A DNA stretch of 7,283 nt from Planctomycetaceae bacterium (GTDB lineage Bacteria; Planctomycetota; Planctomycetia; Pirellulales; Thermoguttaceae), in the NCBI GenBank assembly GCA_031278315.1, contig JAITKS010000128.1, forward strand, positions 1-7,283, written 5' to 3'. Below are positions 1 through 5,996 of the stretch, one piece after another (the stretch's first letter is position 1; the number at the start of each line of letters is the position of its first letter). Position numbers and translations under genes: made by a program. The notes beneath the pieces are model-generated. The model worked only from the letters and a program-made list of their open reading frames with translations. It had not been told where the DNA came from and did no database searches.

Positions 1-29
1 AAATATTTTTTAGTAATTCACTTAAATTT

Positions 30-58
30 AAAATCTAAAATCTAAAATTACAAAATCT
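30..58. repeat. AT-rich 7-bp tandem repeat
   Basis: Units of aaaatct at 30-36 and 37-43 are followed by a degenerate unit and a further aaaatct at 52-58. The stretch is non-coding and lies downstream of the minus-strand secreted-protein gene. I see no gene or clear regulatory signal in positions 1-63 apart from this low-complexity DNA. Confidence 0.6.
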
Positions 59-63
59 GATTT

Positions 64-90
64 CTCTGTGTTCTCTGTGTCCTCTGTGGT
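64..90. repeat. 9-bp tandem repeat (ctctgtgt phrase)
   Basis: There are three consecutive 9-bp units: ctctgtgtt, ctctgtgtc and ctctgtggt. They sit immediately beside the inverted-repeat motif at 95-121. Similar CTCTGTG phrases are familiar to me from intergenic DNA of environmental bacteria, but I know no established function. The periodicity is seen directly; any role is unknown. Confidence 0.75.
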
Positions 91-94
91 TAAT

Positions 95-121
95 AAAAAA
101 AATATTCCACTGATATATTAC
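95..121 (-). repeat. Inverted-repeat motif copy A (27 bp)
   Basis: The reverse strand reads gtaatatatcagtggaatat followed by a T run. It matches positions 2507-2533 in inverted orientation at 26 of 27 bases (the mismatch is at 113), so the pair brackets the secreted-protein gene. The copy overlaps that gene's TAA stop at 118-120. On the minus strand it is a weak AATAT/ATATT hairpin followed by eight T, so a terminator role is a reasonable alternative to a mobile-element end. Confidence 0.7.
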
Positions 122-2238
122 TTTTCTTTTAGTCTCCATAAAGATGGAGTTAGTAAAGCACTTGCTCGAATAGTTATTGTTTTTGAATTTTCTGTAAATT
201 CTGTTTTCGCTTGAATAACGGCATTCGGACTCGTAGTTGATGCAATAGATTTTAATTTTTTGAATCTATTCGGATTACCAGACTTCGCATAAATTTTGCC
301 AAGCTCATAAGCCGAAAAAACAAAAAAGATATCATAAACCGGTAACGATTTCTCAATTCCTTCAATCGCCGTTTCAAATTGTTTTTCCTGTTTTTCACGA
401 TTCGCCGCCCTGTCAATAGAATAACAAACGGCATCTTGCCGGACTGCAAGTAAAATATTCAGTCCATCGTTTCCGTTGTTTCTGTTTAGATTTTCCGTTA
501 CGAAAAATTTTATCGGCGATTCCTTCAACAAATCTGATAATTTCACCGTTACACTTGTCAAATTGAATCCATGAAATTGTCTATAATCTTTACGCACATT
601 GGCAGAATAGACATCAGGAAATTCCTTTGCCATTTCCGCAAACATTAAATCAAATGCTTTCGTAAATTGCTCGCCTTCCGTAATTTTGAACGCTCCGATA
701 ACTCCATTGTCATCTGACCACGTTGCAGCCGTGTCCAATTGACCGCATCGAATCGAACCAAGCAATCCCCAATAATAACAAACAGCAATCCGCCGAAGTA
801 TGATTTCTAACTTCTGCGTATTAACAAGATTTTTTCCTGTAAATTCACCGTCTTTAGTACGGTCTTTATCAAACGGAAATTTCGGTAAGAACTCGTTAAT
901 ATCATCGTTGGCGTCATTATTATTGTTGTTCGAGTTATAATTATTTTCGGCACTATGATTTTCTACCGTTTGATCCGACTTGCCGGACTCATTTGAATTA
1001 TCTGGATTATCTGGATTGTTTGAATTGTTTGGATTAAGTTTTTTACTTTTTTGTTTTGTCGATATAGATTTTAATTCTTTTCGTTCTTCTGCAGTCAAAA
1101 GATATTGACCGATAGCTTCGTCAAGAATAATTTCATATTGTGAGCGTTGCAGTTTTGTCATGTTTACAGCAAGATGCGAAGCGAGAACAGCATTTTCCGG
1201 CATGTAGAATGCGTGAAACGGACTTGTAATATTTCGGCGTTGTTGCATCAATTTTGCTTGTTCGGTATTAGGACTAGCGATTTCGATTTCGTGAATTACG
1301 TAATCATTTTTCTTTTCGTCGTAATAAAAAGCGTATTCTATAAATTCCGCTTGTTCGGCTAGCGAGCGAATATGTCCGATAGAGAGTCTTGCGGTTGCTT
1401 TTTCGATAACGGTTTCAGCTTTTGCGGCAGCGTCAATTTCGGCTAAAGTCAATGCGGCGCGAGTAGCGAGTTGCGGGATATTTTTTAAGTCGAATATTGC
1501 GGTTAAAAGTTTATTGGTTTCATCTGATTTAGGTAATAATTTCAGCGGGTCGTTGGGCAGCGAGTCGAGTTGAAATTCAGTTGCGATAAAAATCCAACCG
1601 TTGTGTTGTTGAACGTAGAGATTTCCTAGCGGCCATTTGAATTTGTCTGTTTTTATAGCGTAGCGTCCGTTGTCGAGTTTTTCGGCATAATTGTTTCCCA
1701 GCTGTTTGATAACATTGCTGTCAGCGTTTAACGGCATAAAAATTAACGGATAATATAATATTCCATCGGTTTGAATAATTAAACCGAAAGGTTGTTTAGA
1801 ATCGAAATGTTTACTGATAAATTTTTCGTATAAATTTAGTAAATTGTCGAGTTCTACAGGTTGTTCAGTGTTGCCGTGTTCTTTACGGATTTGTTCGGCG
1901 ACAGTGTGTATTACTCGTTTGTAATCATCGAAACTCGCAATTGAAACGGCGATAACAGATTTTAATTCCGTTCCATTATTAGCGATCAAATTTATAGTCC
2001 GTATTGTTCGTTCAAGTAAACGTTTACTTTTACTTGAACTTTTACTTTCGCCGGAGCTGCGGTTAGATTCATTCTGCTGATTATCTGATTGTTGACCGAC
2101 TCGATATGGTTCAGACGAATCTGATTCTAATATACGCCGAATCAATCGCCGAATCGGTTGAGCTGTTACGATATCAGTTATGGCAAATGTTGTAATTAAC
2201 ATTGCCAAGATTATGCTAATAAAATTTTTCATTTTCAT
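118..2238 (-). CDS. Secreted protein of unknown function, planctomycete-like
   Basis: I do not recognise a named family. The 706-residue product begins with Lys residues, a hydrophobic stretch at about 5-20 and a V-T-A site near residue 26, a typical Sec signal peptide, so the mature protein is probably periplasmic or external. A Ser/Gln/Asn-rich stretch covers about 38-72. A first folded region (about 85-345) contains the GLIIQTDGILYYPLIFMPLN and NGWIFIATE segments. A low-complexity linker (about 402-448), rich in Asn with Pro, Asp and Ser, follows, then a second folded region (about 465-700). There are no later membrane spans and no lipobox. The style resembles large exported planctomycete proteins of unknown role, which is my inference. 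The first Met is followed by a second at residue 3 and either could start translation; upstream DNA is A-rich (AAAAACAAAAACAAAAATG) with no Shine-Dalgarno. The gene stands alone, with a possible promoter near 2433-2461 and a 27-bp inverted-repeat pair around it. Confidence 0.85.
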   Translation of the reverse strand: MKMKNFISIILAMLITTFAITDIVTAQPIRRLIRRILESDSSEPYRVGQQSDNQQNESNRSSGESKSSSKSKRLLERTIRTINLIANNGTELKSVIAVSIASFDDYKRVIHTVAEQIRKEHGNTEQPVELDNLLNLYEKFISKHFDSKQPFGLIIQTDGILYYPLIFMPLNADSNVIKQLGNNYAEKLDNGRYAIKTDKFKWPLGNLYVQQHNGWIFIATEFQLDSLPNDPLKLLPKSDETNKLLTAIFDLKNIPQLATRAALTLAEIDAAAKAETVIEKATARLSIGHIRSLAEQAEFIEYAFYYDEKKNDYVIHEIEIASPNTEQAKLMQQRRNITSPFHAFYMPENAVLASHLAVNMTKLQRSQYEIILDEAIGQYLLTAEERKELKSISTKQKSKKLNPNNSNNPDNPDNSNESGKSDQTVENHSAENNYNSNNNNNDANDDINEFLPKFPFDKDRTKDGEFTGKNLVNTQKLEIILRRIAVCYYWGLLGSIRCGQLDTAATWSDDNGVIGAFKITEGEQFTKAFDLMFAEMAKEFPDVYSANVRKDYRQFHGFNLTSVTVKLSDLLKESPIKFFVTENLNRNNGNDGLNILLAVRQDAVCYSIDRAANREKQEKQFETAIEGIEKSLPVYDIFFVFSAYELGKIYAKSGNPNRFKKLKSIASTTSPNAVIQAKTEFTENSKTITIRASALLTPSLWRLKEK
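991..1035 (-). repeat. In-frame 9-bp repeats in the Asn-rich linker
   Basis: Five consecutive 9-bp units encode NPN, NSN, NPD, NPD and NSN at residues 402-416 of the secreted protein. Because the unit is a multiple of three, gain or loss of copies would change linker length without a frameshift. An Asn run follows at about residues 436-441. The region is probably disordered and joins two folded parts. Confidence 0.75.
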
Positions 2239-2400
2239 TTTTGTTTTTGTTTTTTCAAATTTTTAATTTTTAAGTGTAATATATTTTCATCACACATTAG
2301 ACTTCGGCTCGAATCGAAAATTAAAGCAAGAGCAGAGCAGTTTCAAATTATCTCCCAAAGCAACTTTCAATTTCAGCCTTATAAATACAGTCTTGCTGCA

Positions 2401-2433
2401 ACAGTGACGCAACAATGACGCAACAGTGACGTA
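2401..2433. repeat. Three 11-bp tandem repeats (TGACG core)
   Basis: The units are acagtgacgca, acaatgacgca and acagtgacgta, head to tail with no gaps. An 11-bp period places each TGACG core on about the same face of the helix. The array lies about 165-195 bp upstream of the secreted-protein start and directly beside the palindrome at 2437-2461. Cooperative binding sites for a regulator are plausible but unproven; simple slippage repeats are the alternative. Confidence 0.7.
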
Positions 2434-2461
2434 GTATTGACAAAAATATCTATTTTGTCAA
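2433..2461 (-). promoter_or_regulatory. Candidate promoter/operator for the secreted-protein gene
   Basis: Positions 2437-2461 form a near-perfect palindrome, TTGACAAAAATA then TC then TATTTTGTCAA, with one extra A in the left arm. On the minus strand the right arm supplies a perfect TTGACA -35 (2461-2456). A 17-bp spacer leads to AATACT (2438-2433), which matches the -10 consensus at four of six bases. Initiation here would give a leader of roughly 190 nt before the start at 2238. The palindrome would then be an operator covering the promoter. The sequence match is seen directly; promoter function is inference, and promoters of this group are poorly defined. Confidence 0.35.
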
Positions 2462-2506
2462 GTTAGCATAATTGCCTTTTGAGAATTACGAAATAAACAA
2501 AAATTT

Positions 2507-2533
2507 GTAATATACCAGTGGAATATTTTTTTT
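2507..2533 (+). repeat. Inverted-repeat motif copy B (27 bp)
   Basis: The copy begins gtaatataccagtggaatat and ends in a T run. It matches copy A (95-121) in inverted orientation at 26 of 27 bases. With copy C (2746-2768) it also bounds a 262-bp non-coding module. It is followed directly by the gacaggat phrase repeats. Confidence 0.75.
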
Positions 2534-2558
2534 GACAGGATAAACAGGATTACAGGAT
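2534..2558. repeat. gacaggat phrase repeats, left arm
   Basis: Three units, gacaggat, aaacaggat and tacaggat, are spaced 8-9 bp. They are the inverse of the units at 2652-2693. This phrase type is familiar from intergenic DNA of diverse bacteria, and no function is known to me. Confidence 0.7.
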
Positions 2559-2651
2559 AGTGGTTAGTTCGCATGCGGAGATTAGTACGGATTCTAAAGT
2601 TCAAATCACTATTGTTTCAAGTTTTGATTCTTTTAATTTATTATTTAAAAA

Positions 2652-2693
2652 ATCTGTCAATCCTGTCAATCCTGTAATCCTGTAATCCTGTCA
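2652..2693. repeat. atcctgtca phrase repeats, right arm
   Basis: Five units of 8-9 bp run aatctgtca, atcctgtca, atcctgta, atcctgta and atcctgtca. They are in inverted orientation to the left arm at 2534-2558, so single-stranded DNA or RNA from this region could form a long hairpin. Confidence 0.75.
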
Positions 2694-2728
2694 AAAAAAC
2701 AAAACTAAAGATACGGTCGAGACGACCG
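2692..2728 (-). terminator. Possible intrinsic terminator, minus strand
   Basis: CGGTCG-AGA-CGACCG at 2714-2728 is a perfect 6-bp stem with a 3-nt loop. Read on the minus strand, it is followed by TATCTTTAGTTTTGTTTTTT, which is U-rich in RNA. It would act on minus-strand transcripts coming from glnN, whose stop is about 335 bp upstream. The U tract is interrupted and the GC-rich hairpin may simply be a dispersed palindrome, so confidence is limited. Confidence 0.35.
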
Positions 2729-2745
2729 CGTTCCCGAAAAAAAAT

Positions 2746-2768
2746 AAATTATTCAACTGATATATTAC
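2746..2768 (-). repeat. Inverted-repeat motif copy C
   Basis: attcaactgatatattac at 2751-2768 matches 17 of 18 bases of copy A (104-121) in the same orientation and closes the module opened by copy B. Confidence 0.65.
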
Positions 2769-2791
2769 GAAAATTTTTATTTCATATTTTT

Positions 2792-2833
2792 TGTGTATTT
2801 TGTATTTTGTATTTTCGTGTGTTTCGTGTTTCA
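2792..2833. repeat. tgtattt / tcgtgt phrase repeats
   Basis: Units of tgtattt recur at 7-bp spacing and merge into cgtgtg-tttcgtgt-ttc. This is a third class of short-period intergenic phrase, and it again lies just outside a copy of the gtaatata motif (copy C). Confidence 0.6.
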
Positions 2834-2905
2834 GAAAAAATATGTATCGTATTTTGAATTGCAATTAAAACAGAAAATTAAGATGAGAGTAATATATTAC
2901 AAAAA

Positions 2906-3017
2906 ATGGTAATACTCAGCGAAATAGAAACATATACATTATGTTTCTATTTCTATTTTTTGTGATTTTTGTATTCCCTTACATGTTTAACAAAAAATTG
3001 TGCCGATATATTACCAT
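2906..3017. repeat. Short module with terminal inverted repeats (copies D and F)
   Basis: The left end is atggtaata and the right end is its exact inverse, tattaccat. Outside these the similarity continues: ttacaaaaa at 2897-2905 faces tttttgtaa at 3019-3027. Copy D reads gtaatactcagcgaaatag on the plus strand, and copy F reads gtaatatatcggca on the minus strand. The 14-bp perfect hairpin at 2921-2953 lies inside. The module sits just downstream of the glnN stop. A palindromic mobile element and a terminator region are both possible. Confidence 0.5.
2921..2953. terminator. 14-bp perfect hairpin downstream of glnN
   Basis: GAAATAGAAACATA and TATGTTTCTATTTC are perfect complements separated by the 5-nt loop tacat. 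The stem is AT-rich. T-rich DNA follows on the plus side, and on the minus side TTTTTT occurs about 14 bases after the stem (2906-2901). It lies about 110 bp beyond the glnN stop, so it could end or protect that transcript. It lacks the GC-rich stem of a classical intrinsic terminator. Confidence 0.35.
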
Positions 3018-3063
3018 ATTTTTGTAACAATTATTCCGAGCGGAATTATATCACAATTGATAA

Positions 3064-5229
3064 TCAACGAGAGAATAATAATTCAGTGTATGTTGGTAAC
3101 GGCCAGAGTTCGTCGTCAACCAATTCTTCTAACTTATCTACAGTTTCCCGCAATAATTGCATTGTCGGCAGAATTTTATAACAGCAATATTCAGCGGCAT
3201 TTATTACTTCGCCTTCCGGTATTTTTGTTATAGCTTCTTTTAATGTTTTCAGTTGACCAATCAAAGCGTCAATTGAAGCGTCTAATTCATTTAACAGACC
3301 TTTTTGCAATGCTGTTGTGGCAGCTTTTATCAATGTTGTTTTATAATTTAATGCGGCAGGTAAAATCATCGTTCCAGCAACTTCAATTGCCGATGACGCT
3401 TCAATGCTGATCGTTTTGATATAATTTTCTGAATAAATTTCATGTCTTGAATCTGCCTCGCTTTTGCTGAATACATTGTATTTTTCGTATAATTTTATCG
3501 ATTCTTCAGCATTTATTAAAGGTAAACAATCAACTGTCGTAACCAAGTTCGGTAAAGCGCGTTTTTTAGCTTCGGCTTTCCAGTCTTCGGTGTAACAGTT
3601 GCCGTTGTAAATAACAGCGTTGTGTTTTCTAATTGTATCCGAAACTATTTCATGCACTGCGATATTAAACTCTTTACCTGTTTTCAAAGCTTGTTCAAGT
3701 TTTTCTGCCATGTAATCTAAACTTTCAGCGACAATCATATTTAGAATCGTCGTTGATCTTGCAATATTTTGACTCGCGCCAACTGCACGGAACTCAAATT
3801 TATTTCCTGTAAATGCAAACGGACTCGTTCTGTTACGATCCGCACTATGACGGCTAATCGGAGGTAACGACGAAACACCAATTTCAATCGGCGATAATTT
3901 TTTCGACGAAGTAGCCGCACCTTGTGCAAGCTGCTGAAATACCTCTTCGAGTGCGCCGCCAAGAAAAATTGACATAATCGCAGGAGGTGCTTCGTTAGCT
4001 CCGAGTCTGTGATCATTTGATGCGCCGCTAACTCCCATTCGTAATAAATCTCCGTGTAGATGTACGGCTCTTAATACTGCTGTTGCGAAAAACAAGAATT
4101 GTGCATTTTCGTGTGGTGTGTCGCCCGGCTCAAGTAGATTTTCACCATCGTCTGTCATCATTGACCAATTGTTGTGTTTACCGCTTCCGTTTATTCCTGC
4201 AAATGGTTTTTCGTGAAGCAGACAATGGAATCCATGCCGAGTTGCAATTGTACGTAACAATTGCATGATTAACATCTGATGATCCGACGCTAGGTTAGCT
4301 GGTTCAAAAAAAGGAGCTAACTCGAATTGAGCCGGTGCTACTTCATTATGACGAGTACGGACAGGAATACCGAGCAGCACTAATTCGTATTCGAGTTCTG
4401 TCATAAATCCGATTACGCGTTCAGGAATTGAACCGAAATAATTATCTTCAAGTTCTTGACCTTTAGGCGGTTTCGCTCCGAACAATGTTCGTCCGGTAAC
4501 GAGCAAGTCTGGTCTTAAAGCGGCGAGTCGGCGGTCGATTAAGAAGTATTCTTGTTCGGCACCGACAGTTGAAAATACACGAGTCGATTTTTTGTTATCG
4601 AAAAGTTTCAATACTTTAAGAGCATGTTTTTCAAGTGCTGCCATCGAGCGTAACAATGGAGTTCTCATGTCGAGAGCTTCGCCTGTCCAGCTAACGAAAA
4701 TTGTTGGGATGACTAGTGTTGAACCGTTTTTATGACGTAGAATAAACGCCGGACTTGACGGGTCCCAAGCAGTATATCCGCGAGCTTCAAATGTAGCTCG
4801 TATTCCGCCGGAGGGAAAACTGCTTGCGTCGGGTTCGCCGCGAATTAGTTCGCTGCCGCTGAATCGGGCAATTGATTTACCGCCGTTGACTGGCATTACG
4901 AAACAGTCATGTTTTTCGGCTGTGCTGCCTGTCATTGGTTGAAACCAATGGGTAAAATGAGTTGCTCCATGTTCTATTGCCCAATCAAGCATAACTTTAG
5001 CAACCGTCTCGGCAATCCCCGGATCGAGTTGTTTGGAGCTGCGAATCGTTTCTTGTAAAGATTCGAATACTTTTTCTGGTAATCGTTGATGTTGTACTGC
5101 TTCATTGAAACAATGATTACCGTAAATGGAAGATAAATCTGCCGTTTTACTCGTGAAAGTTACCGCCGACGAATTAGGGTCAGCGGCAACTGTGACGAGG
5201 GTCTTACGACGAACATTGATTGTTGACAT
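3064..5229 (-). CDS. glnN: Glutamine synthetase type III
   Basis: The enzyme catalyses ATP-dependent amidation of glutamate with ammonium to glutamine in the cytoplasm, the entry step of ammonium assimilation. The 721 residues fit the long type III family (about 700-730) rather than type I or II. Family signatures are clear: FPSGGIRATFEARGYTAWDP at 138-157, GAEQEYFLID at 223-232 with metal-binding Glu candidates, RHNEVAPAQFELAPF at 293-307, HEKPFAGINGSGKHNNWS at 339-356 with the conserved His352, NDHRLGANEAPPAI at 405-418, and DRNRTSPFAFTGNKFEFR at 464-481. The end, LWPLPTYTELLFSR, is the usual type III C-terminus. No motif is missing, so it should be active. The start is supported by an AGAGGA Shine-Dalgarno at 5243-5238. 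No other nitrogen gene, such as amtB, glnB or glutamate synthase, is in the window, and I see no sigma-54 promoter upstream. Confidence 0.97.
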   Translation of the reverse strand: MSTINVRRKTLVTVAADPNSSAVTFTSKTADLSSIYGNHCFNEAVQHQRLPEKVFESLQETIRSSKQLDPGIAETVAKVMLDWAIEHGATHFTHWFQPMTGSTAEKHDCFVMPVNGGKSIARFSGSELIRGEPDASSFPSGGIRATFEARGYTAWDPSSPAFILRHKNGSTLVIPTIFVSWTGEALDMRTPLLRSMAALEKHALKVLKLFDNKKSTRVFSTVGAEQEYFLIDRRLAALRPDLLVTGRTLFGAKPPKGQELEDNYFGSIPERVIGFMTELEYELVLLGIPVRTRHNEVAPAQFELAPFFEPANLASDHQMLIMQLLRTIATRHGFHCLLHEKPFAGINGSGKHNNWSMMTDDGENLLEPGDTPHENAQFLFFATAVLRAVHLHGDLLRMGVSGASNDHRLGANEAPPAIMSIFLGGALEEVFQQLAQGAATSSKKLSPIEIGVSSLPPISRHSADRNRTSPFAFTGNKFEFRAVGASQNIARSTTILNMIVAESLDYMAEKLEQALKTGKEFNIAVHEIVSDTIRKHNAVIYNGNCYTEDWKAEAKKRALPNLVTTVDCLPLINAEESIKLYEKYNVFSKSEADSRHEIYSENYIKTISIEASSAIEVAGTMILPAALNYKTTLIKAATTALQKGLLNELDASIDALIGQLKTLKEAITKIPEGEVINAAEYCCYKILPTMQLLRETVDKLEELVDDELWPLPTYTELLFSR

Positions 5230-5237
5230 GCTGTTTT

Positions 5238-5243
5238 TCCTCT
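5238..5243 (-). promoter_or_regulatory. Ribosome binding site of glnN
   Basis: Minus-strand AGAGGA lies eight bases before the ATG at 5229, a normal spacing. It fixes the start codon and contrasts with the secreted-protein gene, which has no Shine-Dalgarno. Confidence 0.75.
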
Positions 5244-5308
5244 GTAATTTAAGGGTTAATGAGTTAAATTTAATTTGGTTAAAGTTTAAAATGCTTTCAT
5301 TTTATTGA

Positions 5309-5320
5309 CGGTTCAAACCG
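5309..5320. promoter_or_regulatory. Small palindrome upstream of glnN
   Basis: CGGTT and AACCG are perfect 5-bp arms around CA. The site lies 80-91 bp upstream of the glnN ATG, where an operator or promoter element would be expected. The arms are short, so chance is a real alternative. Confidence 0.25.
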
Positions 5321-5337
5321 CAAGATTAACTAGAAAG

Positions 5338-5357
5338 CAGACTACAGACTACAGACT
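5338..5357. repeat. 7-bp tandem repeat cagacta
   Basis: Two full units of cagacta and a third truncated unit (cagact) lie head to tail in non-coding DNA. This is a minor low-complexity feature with no evident role. Confidence 0.6.
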
Positions 5358-5740
5358 CTACTGAATATGAATACGCATTTATATCAATGAATTTGATAGT
5401 ACATATAGTACATGATGCGTATAAGTCATTTTTTTTGAGTTGTTGCAAGTGACTTTCACTTACAGTGAAATTTAATATCGCATACTCTATGCCATCTGTC
5501 AATTGAAATATAAATTTTGGCGTATTAAAAAATCAGCATAAATTAAATTCGGGTTAATTTCGCAACAAATAATTGAACTTACAAAATACAACGTCATCGG
5601 TAGATTTATCGAATTTCGACAAAATTGAATTTTATTGGCGGCGTAAGTAGAATTAACTCAAATTTAGTTTATGTAAATTATTTTTTAATTATTTTATTCA
5701 ACAAAAAAGCAAGGTTATCTAATTTTAAATTAGCAAGATG

Positions 5741-5781
5741 ACAAAAATGTTGAGTACCGCCCCAAAAAGTAACATTTTTGT
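5741..5781. repeat. Hairpin with 11-bp perfect arms
   Basis: ACAAAAATGTT at 5741-5751 is the exact inverse of AACATTTTTGT at 5771-5781, with a 19-nt loop that contains the only GC-rich patch nearby (accgcccc). There is no gene directly beside it. It could be a terminator-like structure, a relic of a mobile-element end, or part of a small RNA. Confidence 0.5.
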
Positions 5782-5851
5782 TGCAATTCCTACTAGTATG
5801 GAAATATAGCAGTAAATCTAGTTAGATAAAATGATTCGGGTATGAAAATTT

Positions 5852-5874
5852 GTAATATAGTCAGCGAAATATAA
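5852..5874 (+). repeat. Inverted-repeat motif copy E
   Basis: gtaatatagtcagcgaaata resembles copies B and D and, like B, is preceded by aaaattt. It points right. No closing inverse copy is visible between here and the CRISPR array, so if it is a module end, the other end has been lost or lies outside. Confidence 0.5.
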
Positions 5875-5926
5875 AGTGAAAAATAAAATTAATAAAAAAA
5901 TAAGATAAGTTATAGTGTTCCTTTAT

Positions 5927-5996
5927 CCGTAAGCTAAAGCATACGGTTAATAAAGTGTCGTCCCTAGCGGGACTTCTTGATATTTAGCTCTGGGAC
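5927..5996. repeat. REP-like double hairpin
   Basis: Two palindromes lie close together. The first, at 5927-5946, has CCGTA/TACGG arms, an A-A mismatch and an inner GC/GC pair around TAAA. The second, at 5960-5973, is GTCCC-TAGC-GGGAC. A further gggac at 5992-5996 can pair with the same GTCCC. The compact, GC-richer hairpins in AT-rich DNA resemble dispersed intergenic palindromes. The last codons of the transposase remnant read into this element, which suggests those codons are not original transposase sequence. Confidence 0.5.

Larger units (their letters stand above)
2507..2768. repeat. 262-bp non-coding module with terminal inverted repeats
   Basis: The module starts with gtaatataccag (copy B) and ends with its near-inverse, ctgatatattac (copy C). 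Inside lie gacaggat-type units at 2534-2558 and inverted atcctgtca-type units at 2652-2693, which can pair over at least 15 bp (acaggattacaggat with its complement). A CGCATGCG palindrome at 2570-2577 and a GC-rich hairpin at 2714-2728 are also inside. Both flanks carry AAAATTT, a possible target duplication, but this is weak evidence in AT-rich DNA. It resembles a MITE or a folded intergenic repeat. No protein is encoded. Confidence 0.5.
5230..5926. other. Gene-free AT-rich intergenic region
   Basis: No reading frame here has protein-like composition, and I see no tRNA or other recognisable RNA gene. It holds several small structures: CGGTT-CA-AACCG at 5309-5320, about 80 bp upstream of glnN; a 7-bp tandem cagacta at 5338-5357; TTTCACT-TAC-AGTGAAA at 5454-5470; CTAATTT-T-AAATTAG at 5719-5733; an 11-bp-arm hairpin at 5741-5781; and copy E of the dispersed motif at 5852-5874. 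The glnN promoter should lie in the first 150 bp, but I cannot place it confidently. Confidence 0.6.

Noticed and set aside
1147..1362. A 71-codon plus-strand open frame inside the secreted-protein gene
   Set aside because: It is antisense to a well-supported gene and has no start signal or recognisable domain.
2598..2608. tRNA-like T-loop string gttcaaatc
   Set aside because: The flanking bases do not form a 5-bp T-stem, and no anticodon or acceptor arm can be built around it.
2969..3233. Two short plus-strand open frames over the glnN 3' end
   Set aside because: They are antisense shadows of glnN and adjacent repeats, with no ribosome binding site and no protein-like pattern.
3741..4268. 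Open frames inside glnN on both strands
   Set aside because: They overlap the highly conserved catalytic region of glnN and are by-products of its codon use.
5440..5460. Possible sigma-54 promoter (TTGC element) upstream of glnN on the minus strand
   Set aside because: The TTGC is present, but the required GG of the -24 element is missing and the spacing is wrong.
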